Shown here: one piece after another, positions 34,064-42,762 of the stretch
Position numbering within the stretch: position 1 is the first letter of the stretch
How the letters are laid out: every line of letters starts with the position of its first letter
NCBI RefSeq assembly: GCF_019091455.1
Contig: NZ_JAGXJN010000013.1
Span: 1 to 64,000, forward strand
Direction of reading: 5' to 3'
DNA: 64,000 bases
DNA from: Chitinophaga sp. GbtcB8
GTDB taxonomy: Bacteria; Bacteroidota; Bacteroidia; Chitinophagales; Chitinophagaceae
The notes under the pieces: model-generated
The model's database searches: none
Seen by the model: the letters and a program-made list of their open reading frames with translations, nothing else
What the model was told of the DNA's origin: nothing
Made by a program: the position numbers and the translations under genes

Positions 34064-34807
34064 ATGGAAGCAGCAAAGCAGTGGTTCAAAGATTGGTTTA
34101 ACTCCCCCTACTATCACGTGTTGTACAGCAACCGGGATGAAAAGGAGGCCGCTATGTTCATTGATAAGCTGCTGGCCTACCTGCAGCCCCCGGCAAATGC
34201 GCTGATGCTGGATGTGGCCTGTGGCCGCGGGCGGCACGCCAAATACCTGGCAGATAAGGGCTTTACCGTTACGGGTATAGATCTTTCCATTGACAGTATT
34301 AATGCCGCCAAAAAGCTGGAAAACGATCATCTTAGCTTTTTTCAGCATGATATGCGCCTGCCTTTCCGCATTAACTATTTTGATGCGGTGTTCAATTTCT
34401 TTACCAGTTTCGGCTATTTTGATACGCAGCGGGATAATGACAATGCCCTGCGCACCTTCAAAAATGCGCTGAAACATGGCAGCCGCCTGGTGCTGGACTA
34501 CCTCAACAGCCCTTATGTGGCAGCACACCTGGTACCCAGTGAGGTAAAAGAGCTGGAAGGGGTGGTATTTGACATTAAAAGGGTGCTCCATCATAACTGT
34601 TTTCTGAAGCAGATCAACATACTGGATAAGGAGAAAATGGTGCGCACCTCTTTTACGGAAAGCGTACATGCCTTTACCCGGGCTGATTTTGAGAAGATGT
34701 TTGCCAAACAGGGGCTGCGGATCATGGATGTTTTCGGCGATTATCATTTTAATGCGTACGATGAACAGCGTTCCCCAAGGATGATATTGATTGCGGAGAA
34801 GAGATAA
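34064..34807 (+). CDS. Class I SAM-dependent methyltransferase
   Basis: A 247-residue methyltransferase. The SAM site MLDVACGRGRHAKYLADKG is followed by VTGIDLS, and motif post-I FNFFTSFGYFDT is typical of the small Methyltransf_25/11 group. The C-terminal YHFNAYDEQRSPRMILIAEK matches uncharacterised relatives. It is 11 bases upstream of a PAP2 phosphatase gene, so the two are probably co-transcribed, but this does not reveal the substrate. Confidence 0.87.
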   Translation: MEAAKQWFKDWFNSPYYHVLYSNRDEKEAAMFIDKLLAYLQPPANALMLDVACGRGRHAKYLADKGFTVTGIDLSIDSINAAKKLENDHLSFFQHDMRLPFRINYFDAVFNFFTSFGYFDTQRDNDNALRTFKNALKHGSRLVLDYLNSPYVAAHLVPSEVKELEGVVFDIKRVLHHNCFLKQINILDKEKMVRTSFTESVHAFTRADFEKMFAKQGLRIMDVFGDYHFNAYDEQRSPRMILIAEKR

Positions 34808-34818
34808 ACGAAGTTTTT

Positions 34819-35397
34819 ATGCTAGAATGGTTGTTACGTCAGGATCTAAGATTATTTTTTCATATCAATAACCAATGGCAGCAGCCCTGGATGGATGCGG
34901 TAATGCCCTGGATACGGGAACCCTACCTTTGGGCGCCGTTATACCTGTTCTTAGGGTTGTTTGTGGCAATTAATTACGGATGGCGGGGTTTTTTCTGGAT
35001 GGTGCTGTTCATTGTTTCCTTTGGGATCGCTGATCAGAGCAGCAGTTTCCTGAAAGATACCTTTAACCGGGTGCGGCCCTGCCGCGATCCGCTGCTGCAG
35101 CAGTTTGTACGTGTGCTGGTTAGCTACTGTCCCATGAGCGGCAGCTTTACCTCTAACCATGCCGCTAATCACTTTGCGCTGGGAACGTTTTGTTTCTTAA
35201 CTTTAAAAACGGCTTTTAAACAGTATGCCTGGCTGTTCTACGTATGGGCATTTGCGATAGCTTATGCACAGGTATACGTAGGCGTGCACTACCCGCTGGA
35301 TGTAGCAGGGGGGGCCGTGCTGGGCACTTTGATCGGATTATTGAGTGGCAGCTTTTTTCAACGCCGCATCAGACTGGAGGCAGAACTAACAACATGA
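34819..35397 (+). CDS. PAP2-family membrane phosphatase
   Basis: A 192-residue protein with about five transmembrane segments. The three PAP2 motifs are recognisable: KDTFNRVRP (KxxxxxxRP), FTSNHA (PSGH-like) and AQVYVGVHYPLD (SRxxxxxHxxxD-like, with the catalytic histidine). It probably dephosphorylates a lipid phosphate, such as undecaprenyl diphosphate or phosphatidate, in the inner membrane. The stop overlaps the ATG of the ZIP transporter gene (ATGA), implying translational coupling. Confidence 0.88.
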   Translation: MLEWLLRQDLRLFFHINNQWQQPWMDAVMPWIREPYLWAPLYLFLGLFVAINYGWRGFFWMVLFIVSFGIADQSSSFLKDTFNRVRPCRDPLLQQFVRVLVSYCPMSGSFTSNHAANHFALGTFCFLTLKTAFKQYAWLFYVWAFAIAYAQVYVGVHYPLDVAGGAVLGTLIGLLSGSFFQRRIRLEAELTT

Positions 35398-36131
35398 ATT
35401 GGAGCTATTTGATATTAATATTTGCAGCTACCATTGGCGGCGGGGTCATTCCCATAACCGTTAAACGGCTGCATCCCAACTTACCCATTTACCTGCTGGC
35501 TTTTACCGGCGCTTTCCTGTTCGGCATCACCATTATGCACCTGCTGCCGGAAGTGTACCAGGAGCTGGGACATGCCGCCGGGGTATATGTGCTGCTGGGT
35601 TTTTTTCTGCAGGTATTTCTGCAGCAGCTTTCCCACGGTATGGAGCACGGGCATACCCATTTGCCGCCGGCAGAAGGGCAGCATCACCATATTTCCATCA
35701 CACCTTTACTGCTGGGTTTATCCATCCATGCTTTTATGGAAGGTATTCCGCTGGGGCTGCGGTTCCAGGATCAGTCGGCCCTGCCCTCCCTGGCGCTGGG
35801 CATTGCCGCGCATAAAGTGCCGGAAGCCCTGACCCTGATGACGGTTATGATGCACACACACCAGCCTAAGGGCCGTTTGTGGCGCATTCTGGTGCTGTTT
35901 TCCCTGGTAACCCCGCTGGCAGCCGTACTGGCCGGGCAGCTGGGCCTGCATTCTCAAATGGTGAATGCATCGCTGGTATATCTGACTGCGCTGGTCATTG
36001 GCGCATTTGTACATATATCCACCACTATTTTCTACGAAAGCGGTACCCGGCATCATGAATTAAGCAAACGAAAGATTCTTGCGTTTGCCACTGGTATTGT
36101 TTTGGCATTTCTTACCTTAATATTTGAATAA
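35394..36131 (+). CDS. ZIP-family metal transporter
   Basis: A 245-residue protein with about eight transmembrane helices. The ATG at 35394, which overlaps the previous stop, gives the standard N-terminus MNWSYLILIFAATIGGG; an upstream in-frame extension to 35244 lies inside the PAP2 gene and is rejected. A histidine-rich loop (HGMEHGHTHL, QHHHIS) sits between helices 3 and 4, and the metal-site helices LSIHAFMEGIPLG and IAAHKVPEALTL are intact. It should import zinc or another divalent metal. Confidence 0.92.
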   Translation: MNWSYLILIFAATIGGGVIPITVKRLHPNLPIYLLAFTGAFLFGITIMHLLPEVYQELGHAAGVYVLLGFFLQVFLQQLSHGMEHGHTHLPPAEGQHHHISITPLLLGLSIHAFMEGIPLGLRFQDQSALPSLALGIAAHKVPEALTLMTVMMHTHQPKGRLWRILVLFSLVTPLAAVLAGQLGLHSQMVNASLVYLTALVIGAFVHISTTIFYESGTRHHELSKRKILAFATGIVLAFLTLIFE

Positions 36132-36155
36132 TTTTTTATTTTTAGCCTTTATATC

Positions 36156-37454
36156 ATGGAAGTCGTCATTATCCTCATCCTGATCTTACTTAATGGTCTG
36201 TTCTCAATGTCAGAGATCGCCCTGGTTTCTGCACGTAAAGTCCGGCTGGAACACCAGGCCGGTAAAGGCGATGAGCAGGCAAAGGCTGCCCTGAAACTGG
36301 CTAATAATCCGGATAAATTCCTCTCCACCGTACAAATAGGCATTACCCTTATCGGCATCTTAACCGGTATTTACTCCGGTGAAAAGCTGAAATCGGACCT
36401 GGTAGCGTTTGTTGGGCAAATGGACCTGCTGCGCCCCTATGCCAGCGGTATTGCCACCGGCATTATCGTAATAGTGATCACCTACTTTTCACTGGTGCTG
36501 GGTGAGCTGGTGCCCAAACGGCTGGGTATGGCCCGGCCGGAAGCTATTGCCAAAGCAGTAGCCAGGCCCATGAGCTGGGTATCCAAGATCACTTTTCCGT
36601 TCATTGCCCTGTTAACGGTATCCACCAACGTGATCGTAAAGATCTTTAAGCTCAAAGGCTCAGACCAGCACGTAACGGAAGAGGAAATTAAAGCCATTAT
36701 CAATGAAGGCACCAACTCCGGCGCTATTGAAGAAACGGAGCAGGAGATCATTGAACGGGTATTTCACCTGGGCGACCGGAATATTACCTCCCTCATGACC
36801 CACCGTACGGATATCGTATGGCTGGATATTAATGAGCCGGCAGATGTTATTAAACGTAAGATCAATCACAGCCTGCACTCCGTATACCCCGTATGCGAAG
36901 GGCAGATAGACAGCATAAAAGGTATTATCTCTATTAAAGACCTGTATGCAGCCGCGTCCAGCAACAGCTACGAGCTGAAACCCATTATCCGTAAACCCCT
37001 GTTTGTTCCGGAAAATAACAGCGCCTACCAGGTGCTGGAAAAATTCAAGGAAACACAGATCCATGCGGCTTTCATAGTGGATGAATACGGTACTTTCCTG
37101 GGGATGATCACCCTGAACGATATCCTGGAAGCCATTGTAGGCGATATGCCGGAAACCGGGCAGCATGATGACTATGAAATGACCAAGCGGGATGATGGCT
37201 CTTACCTGATAGATGCCCAGATCCCCTTCTACGACTTTCTGAGCGAGTTTGATAAGGAGGACTGGATGGCAGAGTTTGAGCAGGAGTTTGATACCCTGGC
37301 AGGTTTTATACTGCATCACCTGGAACACATCCCCCAAACAGGTGAGAAATTTGACTGGAGAGGATTTACCTTTGAGATTGTGGATATGGATGTTCATCGT
37401 ATAGACAAAGTATTGGTATATACGCCCGTACCAAGGGAAAAGGAGGAGGAGTAA
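36156..37454 (+). CDS. CNNM/CorC (hemolysin-like) membrane protein
   Basis: A 432-residue protein. The N-terminal DUF21/CNNM domain (about 1-185) has three to four membrane segments and the sequence NGLFSMSEIALVSARK; two CBS domains follow (about 205-325; MTHRTDIVWLDINEP and IIRKPLFVPENNS), then a CorC_HlyC domain (about 345-425; DDGSYLIDAQIP). Relatives take part in magnesium or cobalt efflux. It lies 24 bases after the ZIP gene, giving a possible metal-homeostasis pair. A repeat-filled spacer follows. Confidence 0.93.
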   Translation: MEVVIILILILLNGLFSMSEIALVSARKVRLEHQAGKGDEQAKAALKLANNPDKFLSTVQIGITLIGILTGIYSGEKLKSDLVAFVGQMDLLRPYASGIATGIIVIVITYFSLVLGELVPKRLGMARPEAIAKAVARPMSWVSKITFPFIALLTVSTNVIVKIFKLKGSDQHVTEEEIKAIINEGTNSGAIEETEQEIIERVFHLGDRNITSLMTHRTDIVWLDINEPADVIKRKINHSLHSVYPVCEGQIDSIKGIISIKDLYAAASSNSYELKPIIRKPLFVPENNSAYQVLEKFKETQIHAAFIVDEYGTFLGMITLNDILEAIVGDMPETGQHDDYEMTKRDDGSYLIDAQIPFYDFLSEFDKEDWMAEFEQEFDTLAGFILHHLEHIPQTGEKFDWRGFTFEIVDMDVHRIDKVLVYTPVPREKEEE

Positions 37455-37460
37455 GTTTTT

Positions 37461-37640
37461 AGTCCATGGGCCACAGTCCACGGTCCACGGCCTTTTACGG
37501 AGTTACATGTACAAATAAGGGAGCAGCTATGGAGCCTGACTATGGGCTACAGTCCACGGTTCACAGTCCACGGCCTTTTGCGTAATTACATGTATTATAA
37601 GGGTATGGCAAGGGGCCACGGACAATGGACCACGGACTTT
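37461..37640. repeat. Family C repeat block with a direct duplication carrying TACATGTA
   Basis: The block repeats GTCCACGG words. About 38 bases at 37483-37521 recur at 37566-37603, offset 83, with few changes; both copies include GTCCACGGCCTTTT and the palindrome TACATGTA (37504-37511 and 37587-37594). Further GGCCACGGACAATGGACCAC follows. It lies directly upstream of the pigment cluster. Confidence 0.75.
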
Positions 37641-37665
37641 TTTTAGGTTTTTTCCAGCTTTGTAT

Positions 37666-37673
37666 TATTTTTG
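37666..37673 (+). promoter_or_regulatory. Possible -7 promoter element of the pigment cluster
   Basis: TATTTTTG matches TAnnTTTG and lies 38 bases before the ammonia-lyase start. The -33 region is only T-rich (TTTT), so the match is partial. Confidence 0.42.
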
Positions 37674-37711
37674 TGCGTTTTTACATATAATAAATAATTT
37701 AATTTAAAATA

Positions 37712-39247
37712 ATGATCCCAGTAGGAAGTAAGGCGCTTTCCTTAGATGAAGTGTACCGGATTTTATTCGGGCAAGAAACATTGGAGCTGGAAGAAGCTGC
37801 TTTACAGCAGGTACAGGAAAACTTTTCGTTCCTGCAAAAATTCTCAGCCAAAAAGCTGATCTACGGTATTAACACGGGTTTTGGGCCTATGGCGCAATAC
37901 CGCATACCGGAGGCAGATACCCTGCAGCTGCAGTATAACCTTATACGCAGCCATAGCTCCGGCGCCGGTAAGTGTATGCCCCCGCTGTTAACCAAAGGAT
38001 TGATGATAGCGCGCCTGAGCAGCTTTATGCAGGCGCATTCCGGTGTACACCCGGATGTGGTGAAGTTATTAAGGGATCTGATCAATAAGAACGTATATCC
38101 GTGTGTGTTTGAGCATGGCGGGGTTGGCGCCAGCGGCGACCTGGTACAGCTGGCGCACCTGGCGCTGGTGCTGATAGGTGAAGGAGAGGTATGGTATGAA
38201 GATAAGATACAGCCAACGGCCGAAGTATTTGCCCGCCTGAGCTTACAGCCTATGAAAGTACACATCCGCGAAGGGCTGGCCGTTATTAACGGTACCTCTG
38301 CCATGACGGGTGTGGGCCTGGTAAACCTGATAGAAGCCAAGAAGCTGCTGGGCTGGAGCTGCATTCTCTCTGCCATGATCAATGAAATTGTGGAAGCGTT
38401 TGATGATCATTTGTCGTACGAGCTGAATGTGGTGAAAAAACATGAAGGCCAGAACCGGGTAGCCGCGGTAATGCGCGATGTGCTGAAGGATAGCAAAATG
38501 GTGCGCCACCGCCCGGATCATTTGTACAAAGAGCTGGAAGAAGAGATCTTTAAGGATAAGGTGCAGGAATACTACTCCCTGCGCTGCGTGCCCCAGATCC
38601 TGGGCCCGGTGTATGATACGCTGGTGCATGCGGAAAAAGTAGTGGTGCATGAGCTGAACTCCGTAAGTGATAACCCGGTAGTGGACCACCATCACCAGAA
38701 TGTATTCCATGGCGGTAACTTCCACGGGGATTATATTTCCCTGGAAATGGATAAGCTGAAGATTGCCATCACCAAGCTGAGTATGTTATCTGAACGGCAG
38801 CTGAACTACCTGTTGAATGAAAAGCTGAACCACAAGTTCCCGCCTTTTATGAACCTGGGTAAGCTGGGCTTTAACTTTGGTATGCAGGGTGTACAGTTCA
38901 CGGCTACCTCCACGGTGGCGGAGAACCAAACGCTTTCGTTCCCCATGTATGTGCACAGCATTCCCAATAATAATGATAACCAGGATATTGTGAGCATGGG
39001 CTGCAATGCCGCGCTGATGGCCAATAAGGTAATAGAAAACACGTTTGAGGTGCTGGCCATACAGGTTATGACCATGCTGCAGGCGGTTGATTACCTGAAC
39101 TGCCAGGATAGATTGTCCTCCTTCTCCCAACGTATTTACCGGGAAGTAAGGGCTATTTTTCCTAAATTTATTGAGGACAGCCCCCGGTATAAAGATCTGC
39201 AAAAGATCAAGGAATACCTGGTGCAGCAGGTACCGGTAAGTGTGTAA
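37712..39247 (+). CDS. Tyrosine ammonia-lyase (HAL/PAL family), flexirubin starter enzyme
   Basis: A 511-residue MIO-dependent ammonia-lyase. The cofactor triad Ala-Ser-Gly lies in HGGVGASGDLVQLAH. Long stretches (QLQYNLIRSHSSG, EYYSLRCVPQILGPV, HGGNFHGDYISLEMDKLKI, HSIPNNNDNQDIVSMG) match, from memory, the characterised tyrosine ammonia-lyase of Flavobacterium johnsoniae. It would turn tyrosine into 4-coumarate, the aryl starter of flexirubin pigments. It begins the co-directional cluster running to 63533. Histidine ammonia-lyase is the main alternative, but no hut genes are nearby. Confidence 0.92.
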   Translation: MIPVGSKALSLDEVYRILFGQETLELEEAALQQVQENFSFLQKFSAKKLIYGINTGFGPMAQYRIPEADTLQLQYNLIRSHSSGAGKCMPPLLTKGLMIARLSSFMQAHSGVHPDVVKLLRDLINKNVYPCVFEHGGVGASGDLVQLAHLALVLIGEGEVWYEDKIQPTAEVFARLSLQPMKVHIREGLAVINGTSAMTGVGLVNLIEAKKLLGWSCILSAMINEIVEAFDDHLSYELNVVKKHEGQNRVAAVMRDVLKDSKMVRHRPDHLYKELEEEIFKDKVQEYYSLRCVPQILGPVYDTLVHAEKVVVHELNSVSDNPVVDHHHQNVFHGGNFHGDYISLEMDKLKIAITKLSMLSERQLNYLLNEKLNHKFPPFMNLGKLGFNFGMQGVQFTATSTVAENQTLSFPMYVHSIPNNNDNQDIVSMGCNAALMANKVIENTFEVLAIQVMTMLQAVDYLNCQDRLSSFSQRIYREVRAIFPKFIEDSPRYKDLQKIKEYLVQQVPVSV

Positions 39248-39388
39248 ATGTGCGGATGATTGGAAATGTGCTAATGTGCTGGTATTTGCCAAATGATGCA
39301 CCACATTCGTAATTATTCATAATCATAATTATTTTCAATGGCATTCATGAATGCTTCGCATTTCGTAATTGAATAATTCGTAATTAAC
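39248..39388. repeat. Mixed family D/E intergenic repeat
   Basis: GTGCTAATGTGCTGG (family D wording) is followed by AT-rich family E words (ATTCGTAATTATTC at 39305-39318, mirrored by GAATAATTCGTAATT at 39371-39385) around a perfect 14-base palindrome GCATTCATGAATGC (39341-39354). No gene is present. Confidence 0.6.
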
Positions 39389-39389
39389 C

Positions 39390-40118
39390 ATGAACTGTGC
39401 TTTAGTAACCGGCGGGTCAAGAGGAATAGGCAGGGCAATATGTATAAAGATGGCCGAACTGGGTTATCATGTGATCATTAATTTCAAAGGCAATACCGCA
39501 GCGGCACAGGAAACCCTGGATGCAGTGCGGGCTAAAGGCAGCGATGGTGAGCTGCTGCAGTTTGATGTAGGGAATGAGGAGGAGGTACAGGCCGCATTAG
39601 GTGCCTGGCTGGAAAACAATAAAGATAAACAGGTGCAGGTATTGGTGAACAATGCCGGCATCCGGGAAGATAACCTGCTGTTCTGGATGAACAGCACCCA
39701 ATGGCACAATGTGCTGAACAGCAGCCTGAATGGGTTCTTTTATGTAACCAAGCAGGTGCTGAATAATATGTTGCTGAAGCGCTACGGGCGTATCATTAAC
39801 ATTGTTTCCCTGTCAGGCATTAAAGGGCTGCCGGGGCAAACCAATTACTCCGCTGCCAAAGCAGGCGTAATTGGCGCTACCAAGGCCCTGGCGCAGGAAG
39901 TGGCCAAACGGGGCGTAACGGTGAATGCCGTGGCGCCCGGCTTTATTAAAACAGACATGACAGCGGAGCTGAATGAAAAGGAGCTGGCTGCGCAAATACC
40001 CATGAACCGTTTTGGTACGGCAGAAGAGGTGGCGGATGCCGTGGGCTTCTTTGCCTCCAAAGCATCCGGGTATATTACCGGAGAGGTGCTGTCTATTAAC
40101 GGAGGACTATATACATAA
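39390..40118 (+). CDS. fabG: 3-oxoacyl-ACP reductase (FabG-type SDR)
   Basis: A 242-residue short-chain dehydrogenase. The nucleotide-binding motif is TGGSRGIGRAI, NNAGI is present, and the catalytic Ser-Tyr-Lys lie in SLSGIKG and YSAAKAG. The C-terminal SINGGLYT is typical of FabG. In this cluster it would reduce the beta-keto group during each round of polyene chain growth on the carrier proteins, using NADPH. A repeat-filled spacer precedes it and another follows, so it may have its own transcript. Confidence 0.92.
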   Translation: MNCALVTGGSRGIGRAICIKMAELGYHVIINFKGNTAAAQETLDAVRAKGSDGELLQFDVGNEEEVQAALGAWLENNKDKQVQVLVNNAGIREDNLLFWMNSTQWHNVLNSSLNGFFYVTKQVLNNMLLKRYGRIINIVSLSGIKGLPGQTNYSAAKAGVIGATKALAQEVAKRGVTVNAVAPGFIKTDMTAELNEKELAAQIPMNRFGTAEEVADAVGFFASKASGYITGEVLSINGGLYT

Positions 40119-40122
40119 ATAA

Positions 40123-40180
40123 GCCGTTAGCCATTGGCTGTTAGCTGTTAGCTAACGGCTAATAGCTAACAGCTAACAGC
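40123..40180. repeat. Intergenic inverted repeat, family B (copy 2)
   Basis: GCTGTTAGCTGTTAGC (40137-40152) and GCTAACAGCTAACAGC (40165-40180) are perfect 16-base inverse complements with a 12-base loop; an outer GCCGTTAGC (40123-40131) pairs with GCTAACGGC (40151-40159) as an alternative. The whole spacer is made of this wording. Related to 33991-34044. Confidence 0.8.
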
Positions 40181-40186
40181 TATGAT

Positions 40187-41413
40187 ATGAACAGAGTAGT
40201 GATTACGGGCATGGGAATTTATTCCTGTATAGGGAAGGACCAGGCGGAAGTCCGGGACTCGCTGTATCAGGGTAAGTCAGGCATTGTTATGGACCCGGAA
40301 AGAAAAGCCTTTGGTTACCGTTCCGCACTAACCGGTGCTATTGAACGGCCCAATTTAAAAGGATTGCTGGACCGGCGTGCGCGACTTACGATGCCGGAGC
40401 AGGCCGAGTTTGCATATGTAAGCACCGTAGAGGCGTTAGCCCAGGCACGCATTGATCCCGATTATATAGAACGTACCGATATCGGACTACTGTTCGGCAA
40501 CGACAGTACCGCCCGTGCCGTGATAGAAAGCATGGACGTGATCCGTGAGAAGAAAGATACCATGCTGGTAGGTTCCGGTTCTGTGTTCCAGACCATGAAC
40601 TCTACCGTGAATATGAACCTGGCCACCATTTTCAAGCTGCGGGGCGTTAACTTCAGCGTAAGCGCGGCTTGCGCCAGCGGCTCACATGCCATTGGATTGG
40701 GTTATATGTTCATCAAGAACGGTATGCAGGATTGTGTGATCTGTGGTGGCGCACAGGAAGTAAATAAGTATGCCATGGGCAATTTTGACGGTATTGCCAC
40801 CTTTTCCATGCGGGAAAATGAGCCGGAAAAAGCCTCCCGCCCCTTTGACCGGGACCGGGATGGGCTGGTACCCAGCGGCGGCGCAGCCACCGTTATACTG
40901 GAAAGCCTGGAATCTGCACAACGCAGGGGCGCCACTATCCTGGGCGAGGTGCTGGGATATGGTTTTTCCTCCAACGGGGCACATATCTCCAACCCAACAG
41001 TAGAAGGGCCTGTAAGATCGTTACAAATAGCTTTGAAAGATGCCGGCATGCAGCCCGGCGATATCCCGTACATCAACGCCCACGCCACTTCTACACCGGC
41101 AGGTGATGCCAGTGAGGCCAAAGCGCTGTACGAGGTGTTCGGATCATCCAATCCCTACATCAGCTCTACCAAGTCAATGACGGGGCATGAGTGCTGGATG
41201 GCAGGCGCCAGTGAGATTGTGTATTCCATGCTGATGATGCAGCACGGGTTCATAGCCCCTAATATTAATCTGGAAAACCCTGATGAGGATGCCGCCAGAT
41301 TAAATATTGCGGATCGCACTATTAATAAAGATTTTAATATATTTTTGTCTAATTCCTTTGGTTTTGGGGGGACGAATTCCTCCCTCATCGTTCGGAAATG
41401 GGAGGGGAAATAG
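40187..41413 (+). CDS. Beta-ketoacyl-ACP synthase (KS 1)
   Basis: A 408-residue thiolase-fold condensing enzyme of the FabF type with an intact Cys-His-His triad: Cys162 in SAACASGSHAIG, His299 in NAHATSTP, and His334 in KSMTGHECW. It catalyses decarboxylative condensation of malonyl-ACP with the growing acyl or aryl chain. It is the first of five ketosynthase-related genes in the cluster. The downstream carrier protein gene has its own promoter, so this gene may end a transcript with tal and fabG. Confidence 0.93.
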   Translation: MNRVVITGMGIYSCIGKDQAEVRDSLYQGKSGIVMDPERKAFGYRSALTGAIERPNLKGLLDRRARLTMPEQAEFAYVSTVEALAQARIDPDYIERTDIGLLFGNDSTARAVIESMDVIREKKDTMLVGSGSVFQTMNSTVNMNLATIFKLRGVNFSVSAACASGSHAIGLGYMFIKNGMQDCVICGGAQEVNKYAMGNFDGIATFSMRENEPEKASRPFDRDRDGLVPSGGAATVILESLESAQRRGATILGEVLGYGFSSNGAHISNPTVEGPVRSLQIALKDAGMQPGDIPYINAHATSTPAGDASEAKALYEVFGSSNPYISSTKSMTGHECWMAGASEIVYSMLMMQHGFIAPNINLENPDEDAARLNIADRTINKDFNIFLSNSFGFGGTNSSLIVRKWEGK

Positions 41414-41483
41414 CTGTATTTCAATCGTTTGGTCCTAATTCGTGTAGCCCAGCAGTAGTATAACCCCGGCCCGGCGAACGGCC

Positions 41484-41516
41484 TTTGTGATAACTTATAA
41501 TATATTATTAACTTTG
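41484..41516 (+). promoter_or_regulatory. Bacteroidota-type promoter before the first carrier protein gene
   Basis: TTTG (41484-41487), a 21-base spacer and TAACTTTG (41509-41516) match the primary sigma consensus of Bacteroidota (TTTG, 19-21 bases, TAnnTTTG). The start codon of the carrier protein is 90 bases further on, leaving a leader of about 80 bases. Confidence 0.7.
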
Positions 41517-41605
41517 AGTACAATTTACCATTGTAATTGGGTTTAGGAATAACCGTTCACACTTTTTATTTTTTAATCAACCTATACTGATAGAGTTACA
41601 CTATT

Positions 41606-41863
41606 ATGGACATTAAAGAGATCATACAAACCACAAATGCGTTCCTCATTGAGGAGTTTGAAGCGGACCCCGCGAAAATTGCGCCTGAAGCTAACCTCAA
41701 ATCAACCCTGGAGCTGGACAGTCTGGACTACATAGACCTGGTTGTGGTAATTGAAAATAATTTCGGGTTTAAAGTGAATCCGGAAGATTTTCAGAGCATT
41801 GTTACCTTCCAGGATTTTTATGATTATGTAGCCCGTTGTTTAAAACAAAAAGAGCTGGTATAA
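41606..41863 (+). CDS. Acyl carrier protein (ACP 1)
   Basis: An 85-residue acidic four-helix carrier protein. The phosphopantetheine attachment serine is Ser39 in ELDSLDYIDLV. It presumably carries the aryl or polyene chain. It overlaps the LpxL-like acyltransferase gene by one base (TAATG), and a well-formed promoter lies upstream. A second carrier protein occurs at 48515, so starter loading and extension may be divided between them. Confidence 0.93.
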   Translation: MDIKEIIQTTNAFLIEEFEADPAKIAPEANLKSTLELDSLDYIDLVVVIENNFGFKVNPEDFQSIVTFQDFYDYVARCLKQKELV

Positions 41864-42738
41864 TGCCATCGTGGCAGGGGAAGTCTAAAGGCAATAAGCT
41901 AGGATACCGGATATTCATTGACATCTTGCGTTATGGGGGGATCTGGCCGGCTTATGCGCTCTTAAGGTGTGTGGCAGGATATTATTTTTTGTTTTCCCAC
42001 AGTTCTTCAAGACCCATCTTCAGATATTTTCGTACCAGGATAGGTTATGGCTGGTGGCGTTCTTTGCGCAGTGTATACCGTAATTATTACGTGTTCGGGC
42101 AAACGCTGATAGATAAGGTGGTGGTAATGGCCGGCATCCCCAATAGATTTACATTCCAGTTTGACGGGGAGCACCATTTACGGCAGCTGATAGCAGCCGG
42201 GAAGGGTGGTATATTATTAAGCGCACACCTGGGCAACTGGGAAGTGGCCGGCCACCTGTTTAAACGGCTGGAAACCCGCATTAATATTGTGATGTTCGAC
42301 GGGGAGCATGAGCGTATCAAACAATACCTTTCCTCGGTTACCGGTGAGCGGAATGTAAATGTTATTGTAATTAAGGATGATTTATCGCACATTTACGCTA
42401 TTAATGATGCGTTGAGTAATAACGAGCTGGTGTGTATGCATGCAGACCGGTTCCTGGAAGGCAACAAAACGGAAACCGCATTGTTTTTAGGTAGTAATGC
42501 GCGGTTCCCGGCCGGGCCTTTTTTATTGGCGGCCACTTTCCGGGTACCGGTATCATTGGTATTTGCATTTAAGGAATCTGCTACCCACTATCACCTGTTT
42601 GCTACCCCGCCCCGGGAATACCATGGCCGCAGGAAACAGGGGGTGCAGGAAGCCGTACAGGATTTTGTTCATGTGATGGAAGAAAAGGTACGGCAGTATC
42701 CGGAGCAATGGTTTAACTATTACGATTTCTGGGAGTAA
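41863..42738 (+). CDS. LpxL/HtrB-like acyltransferase
   Basis: A 291-residue protein starting at the ATG that overlaps the ACP stop. It has a membrane-associated N-terminus (residues about 15-45) and the HX4E motif AHLGNWE of lipid A late acyltransferases, followed by HADRFLEGNKTE and FPAGPFLLA. Members use acyl-ACP donors, which suits its coupling to an ACP gene. It may esterify the polyene carboxyl onto a dialkylresorcinol or a lipid. Similar acyltransferases accompany aryl-polyene clusters. Confidence 0.87.
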   Translation: MPSWQGKSKGNKLGYRIFIDILRYGGIWPAYALLRCVAGYYFLFSHSSSRPIFRYFRTRIGYGWWRSLRSVYRNYYVFGQTLIDKVVVMAGIPNRFTFQFDGEHHLRQLIAAGKGGILLSAHLGNWEVAGHLFKRLETRINIVMFDGEHERIKQYLSSVTGERNVNVIVIKDDLSHIYAINDALSNNELVCMHADRFLEGNKTETALFLGSNARFPAGPFLLAATFRVPVSLVFAFKESATHYHLFATPPREYHGRRKQGVQEAVQDFVHVMEEKVRQYPEQWFNYYDFWE

Positions 42739-42762
42739 CCATAACAATAACTACAAAGCTTG

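Noticed and set aside
35244..35393. 50-residue extension of the ZIP transporter
   Set aside because: It lies inside the PAP2 gene in another frame; ATG at 35394 overlaps the PAP2 stop and gives the usual start.
37461..37640. CRISPR-like array before the ammonia-lyase gene
   Set aside because: Only two imperfect long copies with no regular repeat-spacer pattern and no cas genes; it is a duplicated intergenic word repeat.
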